DNA of 55,353 nt from Rhodospirillales bacterium (GTDB taxonomy: Bacteria > Pseudomonadota > Alphaproteobacteria > Rhodospirillales > SHVQ01), in contig SHVQ01000017.1 in assembly GCA_009694195.1 (NCBI GenBank), positions 1-55,353 on the forward strand, written 5' to 3'. Positions 24,315-35,744 of this stretch are shown one piece after another (position 1 is the stretch's first letter; each line of letters begins with the position of its first letter). The notes under the pieces were generated by a model that searched no databases, was not told the DNA's origin, and saw only the letters and a list, made by a program, of their open reading frames with translations. A program made the translations under genes and the position numbers.

Positions 24315-25415
24315 ATGACCCCCGCGTCCGTTTCCCCTCACCGGACCCCGTTGTTTTCGCCGCGCTACGCCCGCGCAAGCCGCGCCGCCGCGATCGTCTT
24401 CGCGGTCGGCGCAGCATGGCTCGCGGGCGGTCCTTCGGCCACGGCCCAGAGCCAGGACATGCGGGCGCTCCAGAGCCGGCTTGACCGGCTGGAGCGCGAT
24501 ATCTCGACGCTCAACATGCAGCTCTCGCGCGGCGGCGCGCCTTCGGGTGGCTCCGGCGCCGCGGTCGGGAGCGCCGGGCCCAACACCGGCGTGTTCAGCG
24601 CCCTCGACGCCCGTGTCGGCGCCATGGAAGACGAGCTCCGCAACACCACGGGCGCCATCGAAGAGCTCGGCCACCGCATCCGTCAGTTGAGCGAACGGCT
24701 GGACAAGCTGGTCGGCGACGTCGATTTCCGGCTTTCCGCGCTCGAACGCGGCGGCGTTCCGGCGGGGGGCACGGCGGGCGGCCCACCTCCGTCCGGTGCA
24801 CCCGCGGCGAGCGCCCCCACCGGCGGCTCGGCACAGGCCCCTTCGGGGCAAAGAACACCCAGTGCCGCTTCGGAGAGCGGCTTTCTAACGGAGAAGGACC
24901 TGCAGGCGGCATCCCGCGGCGGGACTCCGCCTCCCCAGGCGCAACGGCCGGCCGGCCAACCGGCAGGCGGCCAGCAGCCGGCGCTCGTTCCCAAGACCTC
25001 ACCGGTGCAGTCGGCCGTGCTTCCCGGCGGCTCGGCGCGGGAGCAGTACGACTACGCGTTCGGCCTCCTGCGCCAGGCCAACTACGACCAGGCCGAAGCG
25101 GCGCTGCGCGAGTTTCTCAACAAGCACCCGAACGACCCGCTCGCCCCGAACGCGCGGTATTGGCTGGGCGAGACGTTCTACGTGCGCGGCTCCTACGTCG
25201 AGTCGGCGCAGCTCTTTCTCGAGGGGTACCAGGCGGCGCCCAAGGGCGCCAAGGCACCGGACGCCCTGTTGAAGCTCGGCATGTCGCTCGCCAACCTGGA
25301 CAAGAAGCGGGACGCCTGCGCGACGTTTGAAAAGCTCGTGCGCGAATTTCCGGATGCCGCGCCGAGCCTCAAGTTGACGCTCGATCGCGAGCGCCAGAAG
25401 AGCGGCTGCAAATAA
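24315..25415 (+). CDS. cpoB: cell division coordinator CpoB (YbgF), TPR protein
   Basis: 366 aa. Signal peptide (basic n-region RYARASRAAAIVFAVGAAWL, cleavage near ATAQS), an N-terminal trimerising coiled coil (ALQSRLDRLERDISTLNMQL), a Pro/Gly/Ala-rich linker and C-terminal tetratricopeptide repeats (YDYAFGLLRQANYDQAEAAL, HPNDPLAPNARYWLGETFY). Coordinates Tol constriction with septal peptidoglycan synthesis. Separated from pal by a terminator, so it may have its own promoter. Confidence 0.93.
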   Translation: MTPASVSPHRTPLFSPRYARASRAAAIVFAVGAAWLAGGPSATAQSQDMRALQSRLDRLERDISTLNMQLSRGGAPSGGSGAAVGSAGPNTGVFSALDARVGAMEDELRNTTGAIEELGHRIRQLSERLDKLVGDVDFRLSALERGGVPAGGTAGGPPPSGAPAASAPTGGSAQAPSGQRTPSAASESGFLTEKDLQAASRGGTPPPQAQRPAGQPAGGQQPALVPKTSPVQSAVLPGGSAREQYDYAFGLLRQANYDQAEAALREFLNKHPNDPLAPNARYWLGETFYVRGSYVESAQLFLEGYQAAPKGAKAPDALLKLGMSLANLDKKRDACATFEKLVREFPDAAPSLKLTLDRERQKSGCK

Positions 25416-25435
25416 TCTTCGACAGGATGTGAGGC

Positions 25436-26686
25436 ATGACTCGCCCGCCGGCACCCGAGGCCAGCGAGCGTCCCCTGGCGGACGCCGCCTTCGCGGCACG
25501 GATGGCCGCGCTCGGGCCGTTCGAGGCGCGCCCGTGGCTGGCCATTGCCGTCTCGGGCGGCAGCGACAGCATGGCCCTCTGCCTGTTGGCCGATGCATGG
25601 GCGCGCACGCGGGGCGGCAAGATCACCGCGCTTACGGTGGATCATGGCTTGCGCCGGGAGTCCGCCGACGAGGCGCGTCTCGTCCAGGCCTGGCTCGGCC
25701 GCCGCGGCATCGAGCACCGCATCCTGTCCTGGCTGGGAGCCAAGCCCGCGACGGGCATTCAGGCGCGCGCGCGCGCTGCGCGTTACGATCTGCTCACGCG
25801 CTGGTGCGCGGATGCCGGCGTCCTTCATCTCGTGCTCGCACACCACCGGGACGATCAGGCGGAGACGTATCTCTTCCGCCGCATCCGCGGAAGCGGCCCC
25901 GACGGAATGGCCGGGATGTCCGCCCTCGTCGAATTGCGCTCCGTGCGCCTTCTCCGTCCGTTGCTGGATGTTCCGAAGGCGCGGCTGCGGGCGACGCTCG
26001 CGGCTGCGGGCCAGCCGTGGATCGAGGATCCGTCGAATGTCGATCCGGCGTACGGCCGGACGCAGGTGCGGGGCACGCTCGCCGCGCTCGCGCGCGCCGG
26101 CGTCGGCGTGGACGATCTCGCGCGCATGGCGGCGCGTTTCGGGCGCCAGCGTGCGGCGCTCGAGGCCGAGACCGCGCGGTTGCTCGCCAGAGCCGTTTCT
26201 CTCAATCCCGCGGGGTTCGCCCGCGTCGACGCAGCGCTGTTGCGCGCGGTGTCGGCGCCGCTTGCGCTTCGCGCGCTCGCCCGCGTTCTCATGTGCGTCG
26301 GCGGGCGAGAGCATCCGCCGCGGCGCGAGCGACTCCTGCGCCTGCACGATGCCATGCGCGAGGGCTCGCTCACGAGCGCGCGGACGCTCGGCGGATGCCG
26401 CATTCTTCCGACGGGCGGCGGATTCCGCATCGCCCGCGAGGCGGATCACCGCCGATCGCCGCCACGGGACGCTCCGGCGCGGGCGGACGCCGTCGCGCAG
26501 GCGCCCGAATTGCCGCAGTTCCGCGCCACTGGCGACGAAAGGGTTTCCAGCGTGCCCCACATGAACTATAAACGAGGGACGCCTTCGCGGGCGGCGGCAG
26601 CGCCCGGCGATTTTGTCCTTTCTCCCCGTAATTCGTTGTCGGAGCGGGGATTTGTCGTTGCGGACGGCGGGAATTGCACTATCTGA
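25436..26686 (+). CDS. tilS: tRNA(Ile)-lysidine synthetase TilS
   Basis: 416 aa. PP-loop motif VSGGSDSMALCLLA near residue 40, then LTVDHGLR, GIQARARAARYDLL and LAHHRDDQAETYLFRRIRG, all TilS signatures. Uses ATP and lysine to convert C34 of the CAU anticodon of tRNA-Ile2 to lysidine. The C-terminal part is arginine-rich and less conserved. Next to ftsH, as in many alphaproteobacteria. Confidence 0.93.
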   Translation: MTRPPAPEASERPLADAAFAARMAALGPFEARPWLAIAVSGGSDSMALCLLADAWARTRGGKITALTVDHGLRRESADEARLVQAWLGRRGIEHRILSWLGAKPATGIQARARAARYDLLTRWCADAGVLHLVLAHHRDDQAETYLFRRIRGSGPDGMAGMSALVELRSVRLLRPLLDVPKARLRATLAAAGQPWIEDPSNVDPAYGRTQVRGTLAALARAGVGVDDLARMAARFGRQRAALEAETARLLARAVSLNPAGFARVDAALLRAVSAPLALRALARVLMCVGGREHPPRRERLLRLHDAMREGSLTSARTLGGCRILPTGGGFRIAREADHRRSPPRDAPARADAVAQAPELPQFRATGDERVSSVPHMNYKRGTPSRAAAAPGDFVLSPRNSLSERGFVVADGGNCTI

Positions 26687-26783
26687 GTCGAAGGCGCGTG
26701 TTCTCGCGGACGTGAAAACCTTCTGCGGGGCGGAAATCGGCGGAAAGGTGCCGAAGTCCCTTCGGTGAAGAAAGGGTTGGCTG

Positions 26784-28703
<1,920 letters not shown>

Positions 28704-28732
28704 GCGGACCTAATCCGGCCTTCGGGCCCGTC

Positions 28733-29626
28733 ATGCCGCGCGCCGCCAAACGTCAAACCCCGTCGTCCACGGTCGGTGCGTCGTACTCCGAACCTGTCCG
28801 TGCGTTCGCGGGTCTCACGCTCGACAGCCCGCGCATCATGGGCGTGATCAACGTCACGCCCGACAGCTTCTCCGACGGCGGCGATGCCTTCGACGGCAAC
28901 GCCGCCGTGCGGCGCGGCTTGGCGCTGCTGGCGGATGGGGCCGACATTCTGGACGTCGGCGGCGAGTCCACCCGGCCGCGGGCGGAGCCCGTTACGCTCG
29001 AAGAAGAGCTCCGGCGCGTGGTGGCGGTGGTGCGTGCCCTCGCCAAGGAGGGCGCGCTCGTTTCCGTCGACACCCGCCGCGCCCGCGTGATGGAATCCGC
29101 TCTCGCCGCCGGCGCCAAGATCGTCAACGACGTGACGGCGCTGCTAGGAGACCCTGACTCGCTCAAAGTCGTTGCGCGGACCGGCGCCTCGGTGATCCTC
29201 ATGCACATGCGGGGCGACCCCCGGACGATGCAGGACAATCCTCGCTACGACGACGTGGTGGGCGAGGTCGGGGCATTCCTCGCCACGCGCATCGACGCTT
29301 GCCTTGCCGCCGGCATTCCTCGAAGCCGTATTGCCGTCGACCCCGGCATCGGGTTCGGCAAGACGGTCCGACACAACCTCAGCCTCCTGAAGCATCTCGA
29401 CCGCATCGCCGCGTTGGGGTGCGCTCTCGTGCTCGGCGTCTCGCGCAAAAGCTTCATCGGCAAGCTCTCGCAGGGCGAGCCGCCGAAGGACCGCATCGCC
29501 GGCTCCATCGCGGCAGCGCTCGCCGGCATCCAGCGCGGCGCCCATATCGTTCGCGTGCACGACGTCGGCGAAACGGCGCAGGCGCTCGCCGTATGGAACG
29601 CGATCGGCGCCGCCGAAGCGCGGTGA
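28733..29626 (+). CDS. folP: dihydropteroate synthase
   Basis: 297 aa. Signatures PRIMGVINVTPDSFSDGG, DVGGESTRP, VSVDTRRA and DPGIGFGKTVRHNLSLL are complete. Joins p-aminobenzoate and dihydropterin pyrophosphate; the sulfonamide target. The first 30 residues are not conserved and the start could be later, but no better ribosome-binding site is visible. Order ftsH-folP-glmM is standard. Confidence 0.95.
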   Translation: MPRAAKRQTPSSTVGASYSEPVRAFAGLTLDSPRIMGVINVTPDSFSDGGDAFDGNAAVRRGLALLADGADILDVGGESTRPRAEPVTLEEELRRVVAVVRALAKEGALVSVDTRRARVMESALAAGAKIVNDVTALLGDPDSLKVVARTGASVILMHMRGDPRTMQDNPRYDDVVGEVGAFLATRIDACLAAGIPRSRIAVDPGIGFGKTVRHNLSLLKHLDRIAALGCALVLGVSRKSFIGKLSQGEPPKDRIAGSIAAALAGIQRGAHIVRVHDVGETAQALAVWNAIGAAEAR

Positions 29627-29672
29627 ACTCTGGCCGTTCTCGGCGAAAGGGTGTAACACTTCAATTTCTTAC

Positions 29673-29732
29673 GTCATGCCCGGCCTTGTGCCGGGCATCC
29701 ACGTGGATCACCGGGACAAGCCCGGCGATGAC
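29673..29732. repeat. 60-bp palindromic repeat before glmM
   Basis: Two hairpins, GTCATGCCCGGCCTTG/CCGGGCATCC and GGATCACCGGG/CCCGGCGATGAC, joined by ACGT. This is an uninterrupted copy of the repeat that is split by the 148-bp element at 38334-38554, and related arms form the core of that element. It ends 29 bp before the glmM start. Confidence 0.75.
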
Positions 29733-29761
29733 AAATGGATGGAAATGGCGATCCAGGCGCG

Positions 29762-31108
29762 ATGACCCGGAAACTGTTCGGCACCGATGGGATTCGCGGC
29801 ACCGCCAACGCGGAGCCGATGACGGCGGAGACGGCGCTCCGCGTCGGCATGGCCGCCGCCGCCCACTTCACGCGCGGGGATCACCGCCACCGGGCGGTGA
29901 TCGGCAAGGATACCCGGCTCTCCGGCTACATGCTGGAGCCCGCGCTCACGTCCGGATTCATCTCGATCGGGATGGACGTTTTCCTCGTCGGCCCGATGCC
30001 GACGCCCGCCGTCGCCATGCTCACGCGCTCGCTTCGCTGCGATCTCGGCGTCATGATCTCGGCCTCGCATAACCTCTATGAAGACAACGGCATCAAGCTG
30101 TTCGGGCCGGACGGCTTCAAGCTCTCGGATGCGGCCGAGCAGGAGATCGAAGAGCGGATGGCGGGCGATTTCAGCAAGGATCTGGCGCCGCCCGGCGCGC
30201 TTGGTCGCGCGCGCCGGCTCGAGGATGCGCCCGGGCGCTACACCGAACACGTGAAGCAGACGTTTCCGCGCGGGCTTCGGCTCGACGGGCTTCGGATCGT
30301 GGTCGATTGCGCCCACGGCGCCGCCTACAAGGTGGCGCCCGAGGTCCTGTGGGAGCTCGGGGCCGAAGTCATCCCGATGGGAGTCGAGCCCGACGGGTAC
30401 AACATCAACAAGGATTGCGGCTCGACCGCCACGTCGTCCATGCAGCAGCAGGTCGTCGTCCACGGCGCCGATCTCGGGATTGCGCTCGACGGCGACGCGG
30501 ATCGCGTTCTCTTCGCCGACGAGCACGGCGCGCTCGTCGACGGAGATCAGGTGATGGCGCTCGTCGCCGAACACTGGAAGGAGCACGGCCTGCTCAAGGG
30601 CGAAGGCATCGTCGCGACCCTGATGTCGAACCTGGGGCTCGAGCGGTACCTCTCCGGCATCGGGCTCCGGCTCGTGCGCACGCCGGTCGGCGACCGCTAC
30701 GTGGTGGAGCACATGCGCCGGCACGGCTTCAACGTGGGCGGCGAGCAGTCCGGCCACATCATCTTGAGCGATTACGGAACGACGGGCGACGGCCTGATCG
30801 CGGCGCTGCAGGTGCTGGCCGCGATCGTGCGGTCGGGGAAACCGGCGAGCGAAGTCTGCCGCACGTTCACGCCGCTCCCGCAGGTCTTGAAGAACGTCCG
30901 TTTCAACGGTGGCCAGCCGCTCGAGAGCGCGTCGGTGAAGACGGCGATCGCGGAGGCGGAGCGCCGGCTCGCGGCCTCCGGCCGGCTGCTCGTCCGGAAG
31001 TCGGGAACCGAGCCCGTGATCCGCGTGATGGCGGAAGGCGAAGACGCCGACTTGATCGGCAGCGTTGTCGATCAGGTGGTCGGCACCATCGAGCGCGCCG
31101 CCCGCTGA
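29762..31108 (+). CDS. glmM: phosphoglucosamine mutase
   Basis: 448 aa from the ATG at 29762 ([13 protein letters not shown] is the family N-terminus; the frame is open slightly upstream). Catalytic Ser in [18 protein letters not shown] (about residue 101), Mg loop [11 protein letters not shown] and phosphate-binding [15 protein letters not shown]. Makes glucosamine-1-phosphate for UDP-GlcNAc, hence peptidoglycan and LPS. No strong ribosome-binding site lies between the repeat and the start. Confidence 0.96.
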   Translation: MTRKLFGTDGIRGTANAEPMTAETALRVGMAAAAHFTRGDHRHRAVIGKDTRLSGYMLEPALTSGFISIGMDVFLVGPMPTPAVAMLTRSLRCDLGVMISASHNLYEDNGIKLFGPDGFKLSDAAEQEIEERMAGDFSKDLAPPGALGRARRLEDAPGRYTEHVKQTFPRGLRLDGLRIVVDCAHGAAYKVAPEVLWELGAEVIPMGVEPDGYNINKDCGSTATSSMQQQVVVHGADLGIALDGDADRVLFADEHGALVDGDQVMALVAEHWKEHGLLKGEGIVATLMSNLGLERYLSGIGLRLVRTPVGDRYVVEHMRRHGFNVGGEQSGHIILSDYGTTGDGLIAALQVLAAIVRSGKPASEVCRTFTPLPQVLKNVRFNGGQPLESASVKTAIAEAERRLAASGRLLVRKSGTEPVIRVMAEGEDADLIGSVVDQVVGTIERAAR

Positions 31109-31141
31109 CCTATGTAGCCGGCGATGGCATTTCCCCTGAAG

Positions 31142-31260
31142 CCCCTCTCCACCCCCGGGGGTGGAGAGGGTAGGGTGAGGGGGGGGTACTTCTCCGAAAG
31201 CCCACCTCACCCGGCGCACTGCGTGCGCCACCCTCTCCCCCAAGAGATGGCGGAGAGAGT
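31142..31260. repeat. palindromic repeat of CCCTCTCC/GGTGAGG type
   Basis: Contains a perfect 28-bp loop-less palindrome (31143-31170, CCCTCTCCACCCCC and its complement), then GGGTGAGGGG and CCACCTCACCC arms and a GGCGCAC-TGC-GTGCGCC hairpin. Same family as the repeat at 53563-53668. Fills the glmM-thiD gap. Confidence 0.7.
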
Positions 31261-31281
31261 TTCAAGTCAGGGAAACGATCC

Positions 31282-32106
31282 GTGAAGGGACGCGTCCTCA
31301 TCGTCGCCGGCTCCGACTCAGGCGGCGGGGCAGGCATCCAGGCCGACATCAAGACCGTGACCGCGCTCGGCGGCTTCGCGATGACCGCGATCACCGCGTT
31401 GACCGCCCAGAACACCGAGGGCGTCACCGGCATCCATGAGGTGCCGGCCGCGTTCGTCGCGGAACAGATGCGGGTCGTGCTCTCCGATCTCGGCGCCGAT
31501 TGCATCAAGATCGGCATGCTCCACCGTCGCGACGTCATCGAGACCGTCTGCCGCACGCTTGAGAGCGACGCCCGGGGCGTTCCCGTCGTGGTGGATCCGG
31601 TGATGGTGGCGAAGGGCGGGGCGCGGTTGCTGACGGCGGAGGCGGTTGCCTCCGTGCGGGACGCTTTGATCCCGCGGGCGACCGTCTTGACGCCAAACGC
31701 GCCCGAGGCGGCGGCGTTGACGGGGAAGCGCGTGACCAATCGCGACGAGGCTCTCGCGGCCGGCCGGGCCCTCGCCGCGCTCGGCGCGGAATGGGTGGTG
31801 ATGAAGGGCGGCCACATCGACGAGGCGGGCGATCTCATCGTCGATCTGCTGGTTCATCGGGACGGCGCGGTCCGCTCGTTCGAGCACCCGCGCATCAAAT
31901 CGCGCAACACGCACGGCACCGGCTGCACGCTCGCGTCGGCCATCGCGACGGGGATCGCGCAAGGCTTGGCGCCCGGCGATGCCGTCGACCGCGCGCTTCG
32001 TTTCGTCGAGGCGGCCATCCGGACGGCGCCCGGCTTCGGTCGCGGCCACGGGCCCCTTAACCACGCGCACACGGTGAAGCCGTTCGGCGTGCGCGGCGAC
32101 GCTTAA
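31282..32106 (+). CDS. thiD: hydroxymethylpyrimidine/phosphomethylpyrimidine kinase
   Basis: 274 aa from a GTG. Ribokinase-like fold: VLIVAGSDSGGGAGIQADIKT at the N-terminus (substrate loop), VVVDPVMVAKGGARLL, and the catalytic GTGCTLASAIATGIAQG near the end. Phosphorylates HMP twice to HMP-PP for ThiE. Ends 7 bp from the convergent MocR gene. Confidence 0.94.
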   Translation: MKGRVLIVAGSDSGGGAGIQADIKTVTALGGFAMTAITALTAQNTEGVTGIHEVPAAFVAEQMRVVLSDLGADCIKIGMLHRRDVIETVCRTLESDARGVPVVVDPVMVAKGGARLLTAEAVASVRDALIPRATVLTPNAPEAAALTGKRVTNRDEALAAGRALAALGAEWVVMKGGHIDEAGDLIVDLLVHRDGAVRSFEHPRIKSRNTHGTGCTLASAIATGIAQGLAPGDAVDRALRFVEAAIRTAPGFGRGHGPLNHAHTVKPFGVRGDA

Positions 32107-32113
32107 GCGCGGA

Positions 32114-33559
32114 TCAGACGACGGGGAGCGGCGAGCCGGTGTGAACGCGGGCCACGTCGGCGACCAGGCGCAGCCCTTTGACCAGGTGCTCGCGGGATTC
32201 GATGGCGCCGATGCAGAGCCGGGCGCGGCCCTGGGCGACCTCCGGGCTCGCGGCGGCGAACGCTTCGCCGGGCGTCAGCGCGACGCCGAGGCCGAGCAAG
32301 CGCGCAATGAAGACATCCCCCGACATCGGCGCGGGAACCCGGACCCACGCATGGTAGGCTGCGGGGTGAGTCTGCATCTCCAGGCCCGGCAGATGCTCGG
32401 CGAGGAGGCGCTGGCGAACCCTCGCCTCGTCGCGCCGCCAGATCATCAATTCCTGCAACACGCCGTCGGCGATGAGGCGGCTCGCGAGCTCGACCGCGAT
32501 CGGCGACGTCATCAGCATGTTCGCGCGGATCGCGGCCTCGATGGGGGGCAGGAGCTTGGGCGGCGCCGCCACATAGCCGACCCGGAGGCCGGGCGCGGCG
32601 ATCTTCGAGAGACTGGTCACATAAACCGCGTGCTCGGGCGCGAACGCGCGGAGCGGCGGCGGTGCGCCGTCGACGAGGAAGCCGTAGACGTCATCCTCGA
32701 TAATGAGCACGCCATGGCGCTCGGCGATCCGCGCGATCTCGCGCCGGCGCTCGGTCGGCATGATCAGAGCGGTCGGATTGTGGAGAGTGGGGATTGTGTA
32801 GAAGAAGCGGGGGGCGTGGTCTCGGCAGGCGCGTTCGAAGTCTTCGGGTCGGACACCGTGCATGTCCATGCCGACCGCTTTCACTTGCATCCCCAGCGCC
32901 TCGGCCGAAACGCGCAAGCCCGGCCACGTGAGCTCTTCCGCGAGGAGGACGTCGCCCGGCTGGCTCAACGCGAGGAAGATCGAGAAGAGCCCGTTCTGGC
33001 AACCCGCCGAGACCACGATGGCATCGGGGTCGGCCTCGACGCCGAGATGCGCGAGCCACGCGCTTGCGGCTTCGCGATGCGCCTGCATGCCGCGGGCCTG
33101 CTGGTAGGTGCCGGCGGCTTCCAGCGCGGCGGGGTCGGCCAGCATGCTTTGAAGGCCGCGGGAAAGGAATTCGGCGAAACGGCCGGGGACCGGATAGTTG
33201 ACGGACATTTCGAATCGGCGGTCGGCGCCCTCATGCAGGGCCGCGAGATAATCGAAGGAGGGCGCGCTCCGGAAGCGCTCGGGCAGGACGCGGGCAGCGC
33301 CCATGCCCCGTTCGGCCTGGCGCACGAACGAGCCGCGCCCGACTTCACCCGCAATGAGGCCGCGTCGGGCCGCTTCCTCATAGGCGCGGGTCACGGTGCC
33401 GACGGTACACCCGATCTTTTGCGCGAGGGCGCGGTGGGTGGGCAGCCGGACGCCCTGTGACAGGGCGCCGCTCCGGATGTCCTGCTCAAGGGCATCCGCA
33501 ATGGCGAGATACAGCGGGCGGGAAGCGGAATTGAGGGCGGGGGTCCACATTGTCTTCAT
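32114..33559 (-). CDS. MocR-type regulator (GntR winged helix fused to aminotransferase)
   Basis: 481 aa. N-terminal GntR helix-turn-helix (about 10-80: LYLAIADALEQDIRSGAL, LPTHRALAQKIGCTVGTVTRAYEE) joined to a fold-type I aminotransferase domain with VSAGCQNGL, PTLHNPT, IIEDDVYGF and the PLP lysine in SLSKIAAPGLRVGY. Such proteins bind PLP and regulate nearby, usually divergent, genes. It is divergent from a DUF1127 gene and an EamA transporter, its likely targets. The 70-bp gap carries three ACAAT/ATTGT palindromes. Catalysis as a true aminotransferase is less likely. Confidence 0.92.
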   Translation of the reverse strand: MKTMWTPALNSASRPLYLAIADALEQDIRSGALSQGVRLPTHRALAQKIGCTVGTVTRAYEEAARRGLIAGEVGRGSFVRQAERGMGAARVLPERFRSAPSFDYLAALHEGADRRFEMSVNYPVPGRFAEFLSRGLQSMLADPAALEAAGTYQQARGMQAHREAASAWLAHLGVEADPDAIVVSAGCQNGLFSIFLALSQPGDVLLAEELTWPGLRVSAEALGMQVKAVGMDMHGVRPEDFERACRDHAPRFFYTIPTLHNPTALIMPTERRREIARIAERHGVLIIEDDVYGFLVDGAPPPLRAFAPEHAVYVTSLSKIAAPGLRVGYVAAPPKLLPPIEAAIRANMLMTSPIAVELASRLIADGVLQELMIWRRDEARVRQRLLAEHLPGLEMQTHPAAYHAWVRVPAPMSGDVFIARLLGLGVALTPGEAFAAASPEVAQGRARLCIGAIESREHLVKGLRLVADVARVHTGSPLPVV

Positions 33560-33560
33560 G

Positions 33561-33616
33561 ACAATTTAGACATTGACTCGAATTGTGTCAATGATTTAAA
33601 ACAATCTCAATATTGT
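33561..33616. promoter_or_regulatory. candidate MocR operator and divergent promoter region
   Basis: Three inverted repeats built on the same half-site: ACAAT-N6-ATTG (33561-33575), ATTG-TGT-CAAT (33582-33592) and ACAAT-N6-ATTGT (33601-33616). The outer pair starts 40 bp apart. TTGACT at 33573-33578 with TTAAAA 17 bp downstream could be the rightward promoter. Confidence 0.5.
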
Positions 33617-33629
33617 TAGGGGAAATTCG

Positions 33630-33890
33630 ATGCCCACAAATCCAGATTGTATTGATACAAGAAACGGACCGCTGCCCTTCGATTTGCCGTCGTGGACGGA
33701 TTGGCTGCGGTCCGGCCTCCGGCTCATTGTGCGGGACTGCGGGCGCATCGTGGACGTCCTGCTCCTGTGGGAAGAGCGTTCGAGCCAGCGCCGGGCCCTT
33801 TATTGTCTCGACGATCGGGCGCTGACGGACATGGGGCTCTCGCGCGCCGACGTGGAGCACGAGTGGCGGAAGCCGTTCTGGATTCCGTAA
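33630..33890 (+). CDS. DUF1127 domain protein
   Basis: 86 aa. The C-terminal half matches DUF1127: ERSSQRRALYCLDDRALTDMGLSRADVEHEWRKPFW, a short arginine-rich domain (quoted in parts: RRALYCLDDRALTDMGL and SRADVEHEWRKPFW). Small DUF1127 proteins in alphaproteobacteria act in phosphate and carbon metabolism and RNA turnover; this member is unstudied. AGGGGAAATTCG precedes the ATG. It is the first gene right of the MocR operator, so probably MocR-controlled. Confidence 0.85.
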   Translation: MPTNPDCIDTRNGPLPFDLPSWTDWLRSGLRLIVRDCGRIVDVLLLWEERSSQRRALYCLDDRALTDMGLSRADVEHEWRKPFWIP

Positions 33891-34070
33891 CCTTGTCGGC
33901 AACGAAGCGCTGAACCCGTTCGTCTTCTCCGTCGCAGTGCTCCGCAATCCTCACTTCGTCGCGCCGGCGCTCGGCATCGCGGTCGAACGCACGAGCGCCG
34001 TTATTCTTGCGACAACGGTTGCCTCAGTCGTTATGCTGGCCGCTCTCGTCGGGGGCTGGAGCGGCAATCC
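33891..34070. other. gap between DUF1127 and EamA genes with a possible short ORF
   Basis: Contains a frame without a good start that ends in the EamA start codon (GTGA overlap) and would encode a hydrophobic segment (SAVILATTVASVVMLAALVG). No ribosome-binding site is visible, so it is noted but not called as a gene. Confidence 0.3.
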
Positions 34071-34958
34071 GTGAGCTCGGACAAAATGCGTCTCATCGCG
34101 GCCTACGCGGCGGCCGCGTTCTCGATCATCATCTGGGGGGCGACACCGGCGGCGACGCAGATCGCGGCGGCCGAGATCGATGCGTTCACGACGGGACTGC
34201 TCCGCACCGTGCTCGCGGCGGTCGTCACGCTGCCGCTTGCCGCGCTCACCGGTCTGCCCAAGCCCTCGAATGCGCGCGAATGGAAGCTGCTGACGCTCTC
34301 CGCCTTCGGCGGCTTCATCGGGTTCACGCTCCTCTTCAACGTCGCCGTGCCGATGACCACGACGTCGCACGCGGCGCTCGTGATCGCGTCCGCTCCCATC
34401 TTCACGGGTTCCATCGCGGCCCTCGTCGAGCGCCGCATGCCCCAGCCCTATTGGTGGCTCGGCGTCGCCATCGCGCTCGCGGGCGAAGGCGCTCTGATCG
34501 GGTTCCGGAGCGGACTCGAGAGTAAGCCGGGCTCGCTCACGGGCGACCTCCTCTGCCTCGCGGCCATCATCATCGCGACCGGCGGGTACGTGGCCGGAAG
34601 CCGGCTCACCAAATCCATCGGGACGTGGGGCACGACCTTCTGGGCGATCGCGCTCGCAGGCGTCATCCAGCTTCCGCTCGTCTGGGTCGTGTTCGACAAG
34701 ACCGATTGGGCCCAGGTCTCGATGATCGGATGGAGCGCGATGCTCTATCTCTCGCTCCTCTCGACGATCCTCGGCTACGTCGGCTGGTACTTCGCCCTCT
34801 CGATCGGCGGCGTGGTGCGCATGGCGCCGCTCCAGTTCTCGCAGCCGCTCGTTGCCATCGTGATCGCGCCGTTCCTGTTCAACGAGGCCATCACGCTACC
34901 GCTCCTCCTCTCGGCCGCCGCCATCATCGGCGGCATCGCGATCGCCAGCCGGCGGTAG
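34071..34958 (+). CDS. EamA/DMT-family transporter
   Basis: 295 aa from a GTG. Ten hydrophobic helices in two EamA repeats (first FSIIIWGATPAATQIA...; second DLLCLAAIIIATGGYVAG...YLSLLSTILGYVGWYFAL), typical of drug/metabolite exporters. Inner membrane; substrate unknown. Frequently paired with a MocR/PLP regulator, as here, which points to export of an amino acid or pyridoxal-related metabolite (inference). Confidence 0.88.
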   Translation: MSSDKMRLIAAYAAAAFSIIIWGATPAATQIAAAEIDAFTTGLLRTVLAAVVTLPLAALTGLPKPSNAREWKLLTLSAFGGFIGFTLLFNVAVPMTTTSHAALVIASAPIFTGSIAALVERRMPQPYWWLGVAIALAGEGALIGFRSGLESKPGSLTGDLLCLAAIIIATGGYVAGSRLTKSIGTWGTTFWAIALAGVIQLPLVWVVFDKTDWAQVSMIGWSAMLYLSLLSTILGYVGWYFALSIGGVVRMAPLQFSQPLVAIVIAPFLFNEAITLPLLLSAAAIIGGIAIASRR

Positions 34959-35021
34959 GCAGGCGATTCCCATCGGCCGAAAAATGACGCACCATAGGAC
35001 GCGATCGAGGATCACGAAGCC

Positions 35022-35732
35022 ATGACCGAAGAGCTCTTCCGCGCCGATGCCTATGCCAAGACCTGCGAGGCCCGCGTCACCGCCGTCGATGCAACGGGCA
35101 TCCGGCTCGACCGCACGGTGTTCTACCCGATGGGCGGCGGCCAGCCGGGCGACACCGGCACGCTCGCCACATCCGACGGGCGCAGCGTACGCATCGCCGA
35201 CACGGTCAAGGACCCGGCGACGGGCGAGCCGCTGCACGTGCCGGCGCCCGACTCGGCCCAGCTCGCCCCTGGCGCTGCCGTCACCGCCGCCATCGACTGG
35301 GACCGCCGCTACAAGCACATGCGGACGCACAGCTGCCTCCACCTCCTCTGCGCGCTGATCAAGGGCGGCGTCACCGGCGGCTCGGTCGGCGAGGGCAGGG
35401 GGCGGCTCGACTTCGATCTTCCGAACACGGCGCTCGACAAGGACGCGATCACGGCCGAGCTCGCCAAGCTGATCGCCGCCGATCATCCGCTCTCCCATCG
35501 CTGGATCACCGACGACGAGCTCGCCGGCACGCCCGATCTCGTGCGCACGATGTCGGTGAAGCCGCCGGCGGGTCAGGGCCGGGTCCGGCTGATCGAGGTC
35601 GCGGGTGTGGATTTACAGCCCTGCGGCGGAACTCACGTGCGCTCGACGGGCGAGATCGGCCGCGCGCGCATTGCCAAGATCGAGAACAAGGGCAAGCACA
35701 ACCGCCGCGTCAACATCGTTCTCGACGACTAA
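35022..35732 (+). CDS. alanyl-tRNA editing protein (AlaX-like)
   Basis: 236 aa. N-terminal AlaRS editing fold (TVFYPMGGGQPGDTG) and the SAD domain with zinc ligands: HMRTHSCLHLL (HxxxH) and QPCGGTHVRSTGEIG (CxxxH). Hydrolyses mischarged Ser- or Gly-tRNA-Ala in trans. Lacks the aminoacylation domain, so it is not AlaRS. Lies 12 bp before the tartrate dehydrogenase-like gene. Confidence 0.92.
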   Translation: MTEELFRADAYAKTCEARVTAVDATGIRLDRTVFYPMGGGQPGDTGTLATSDGRSVRIADTVKDPATGEPLHVPAPDSAQLAPGAAVTAAIDWDRRYKHMRTHSCLHLLCALIKGGVTGGSVGEGRGRLDFDLPNTALDKDAITAELAKLIAADHPLSHRWITDDELAGTPDLVRTMSVKPPAGQGRVRLIEVAGVDLQPCGGTHVRSTGEIGRARIAKIENKGKHNRRVNIVLDD

Positions 35733-35744
35733 GCGAGGGGGAGG

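Noticed and set aside
31109..31281. TPP riboswitch before thiD
   Set aside because: The gap is filled by a palindromic repeat family seen elsewhere, with no CUGAGA-type conserved core. The same holds upstream of thiE.
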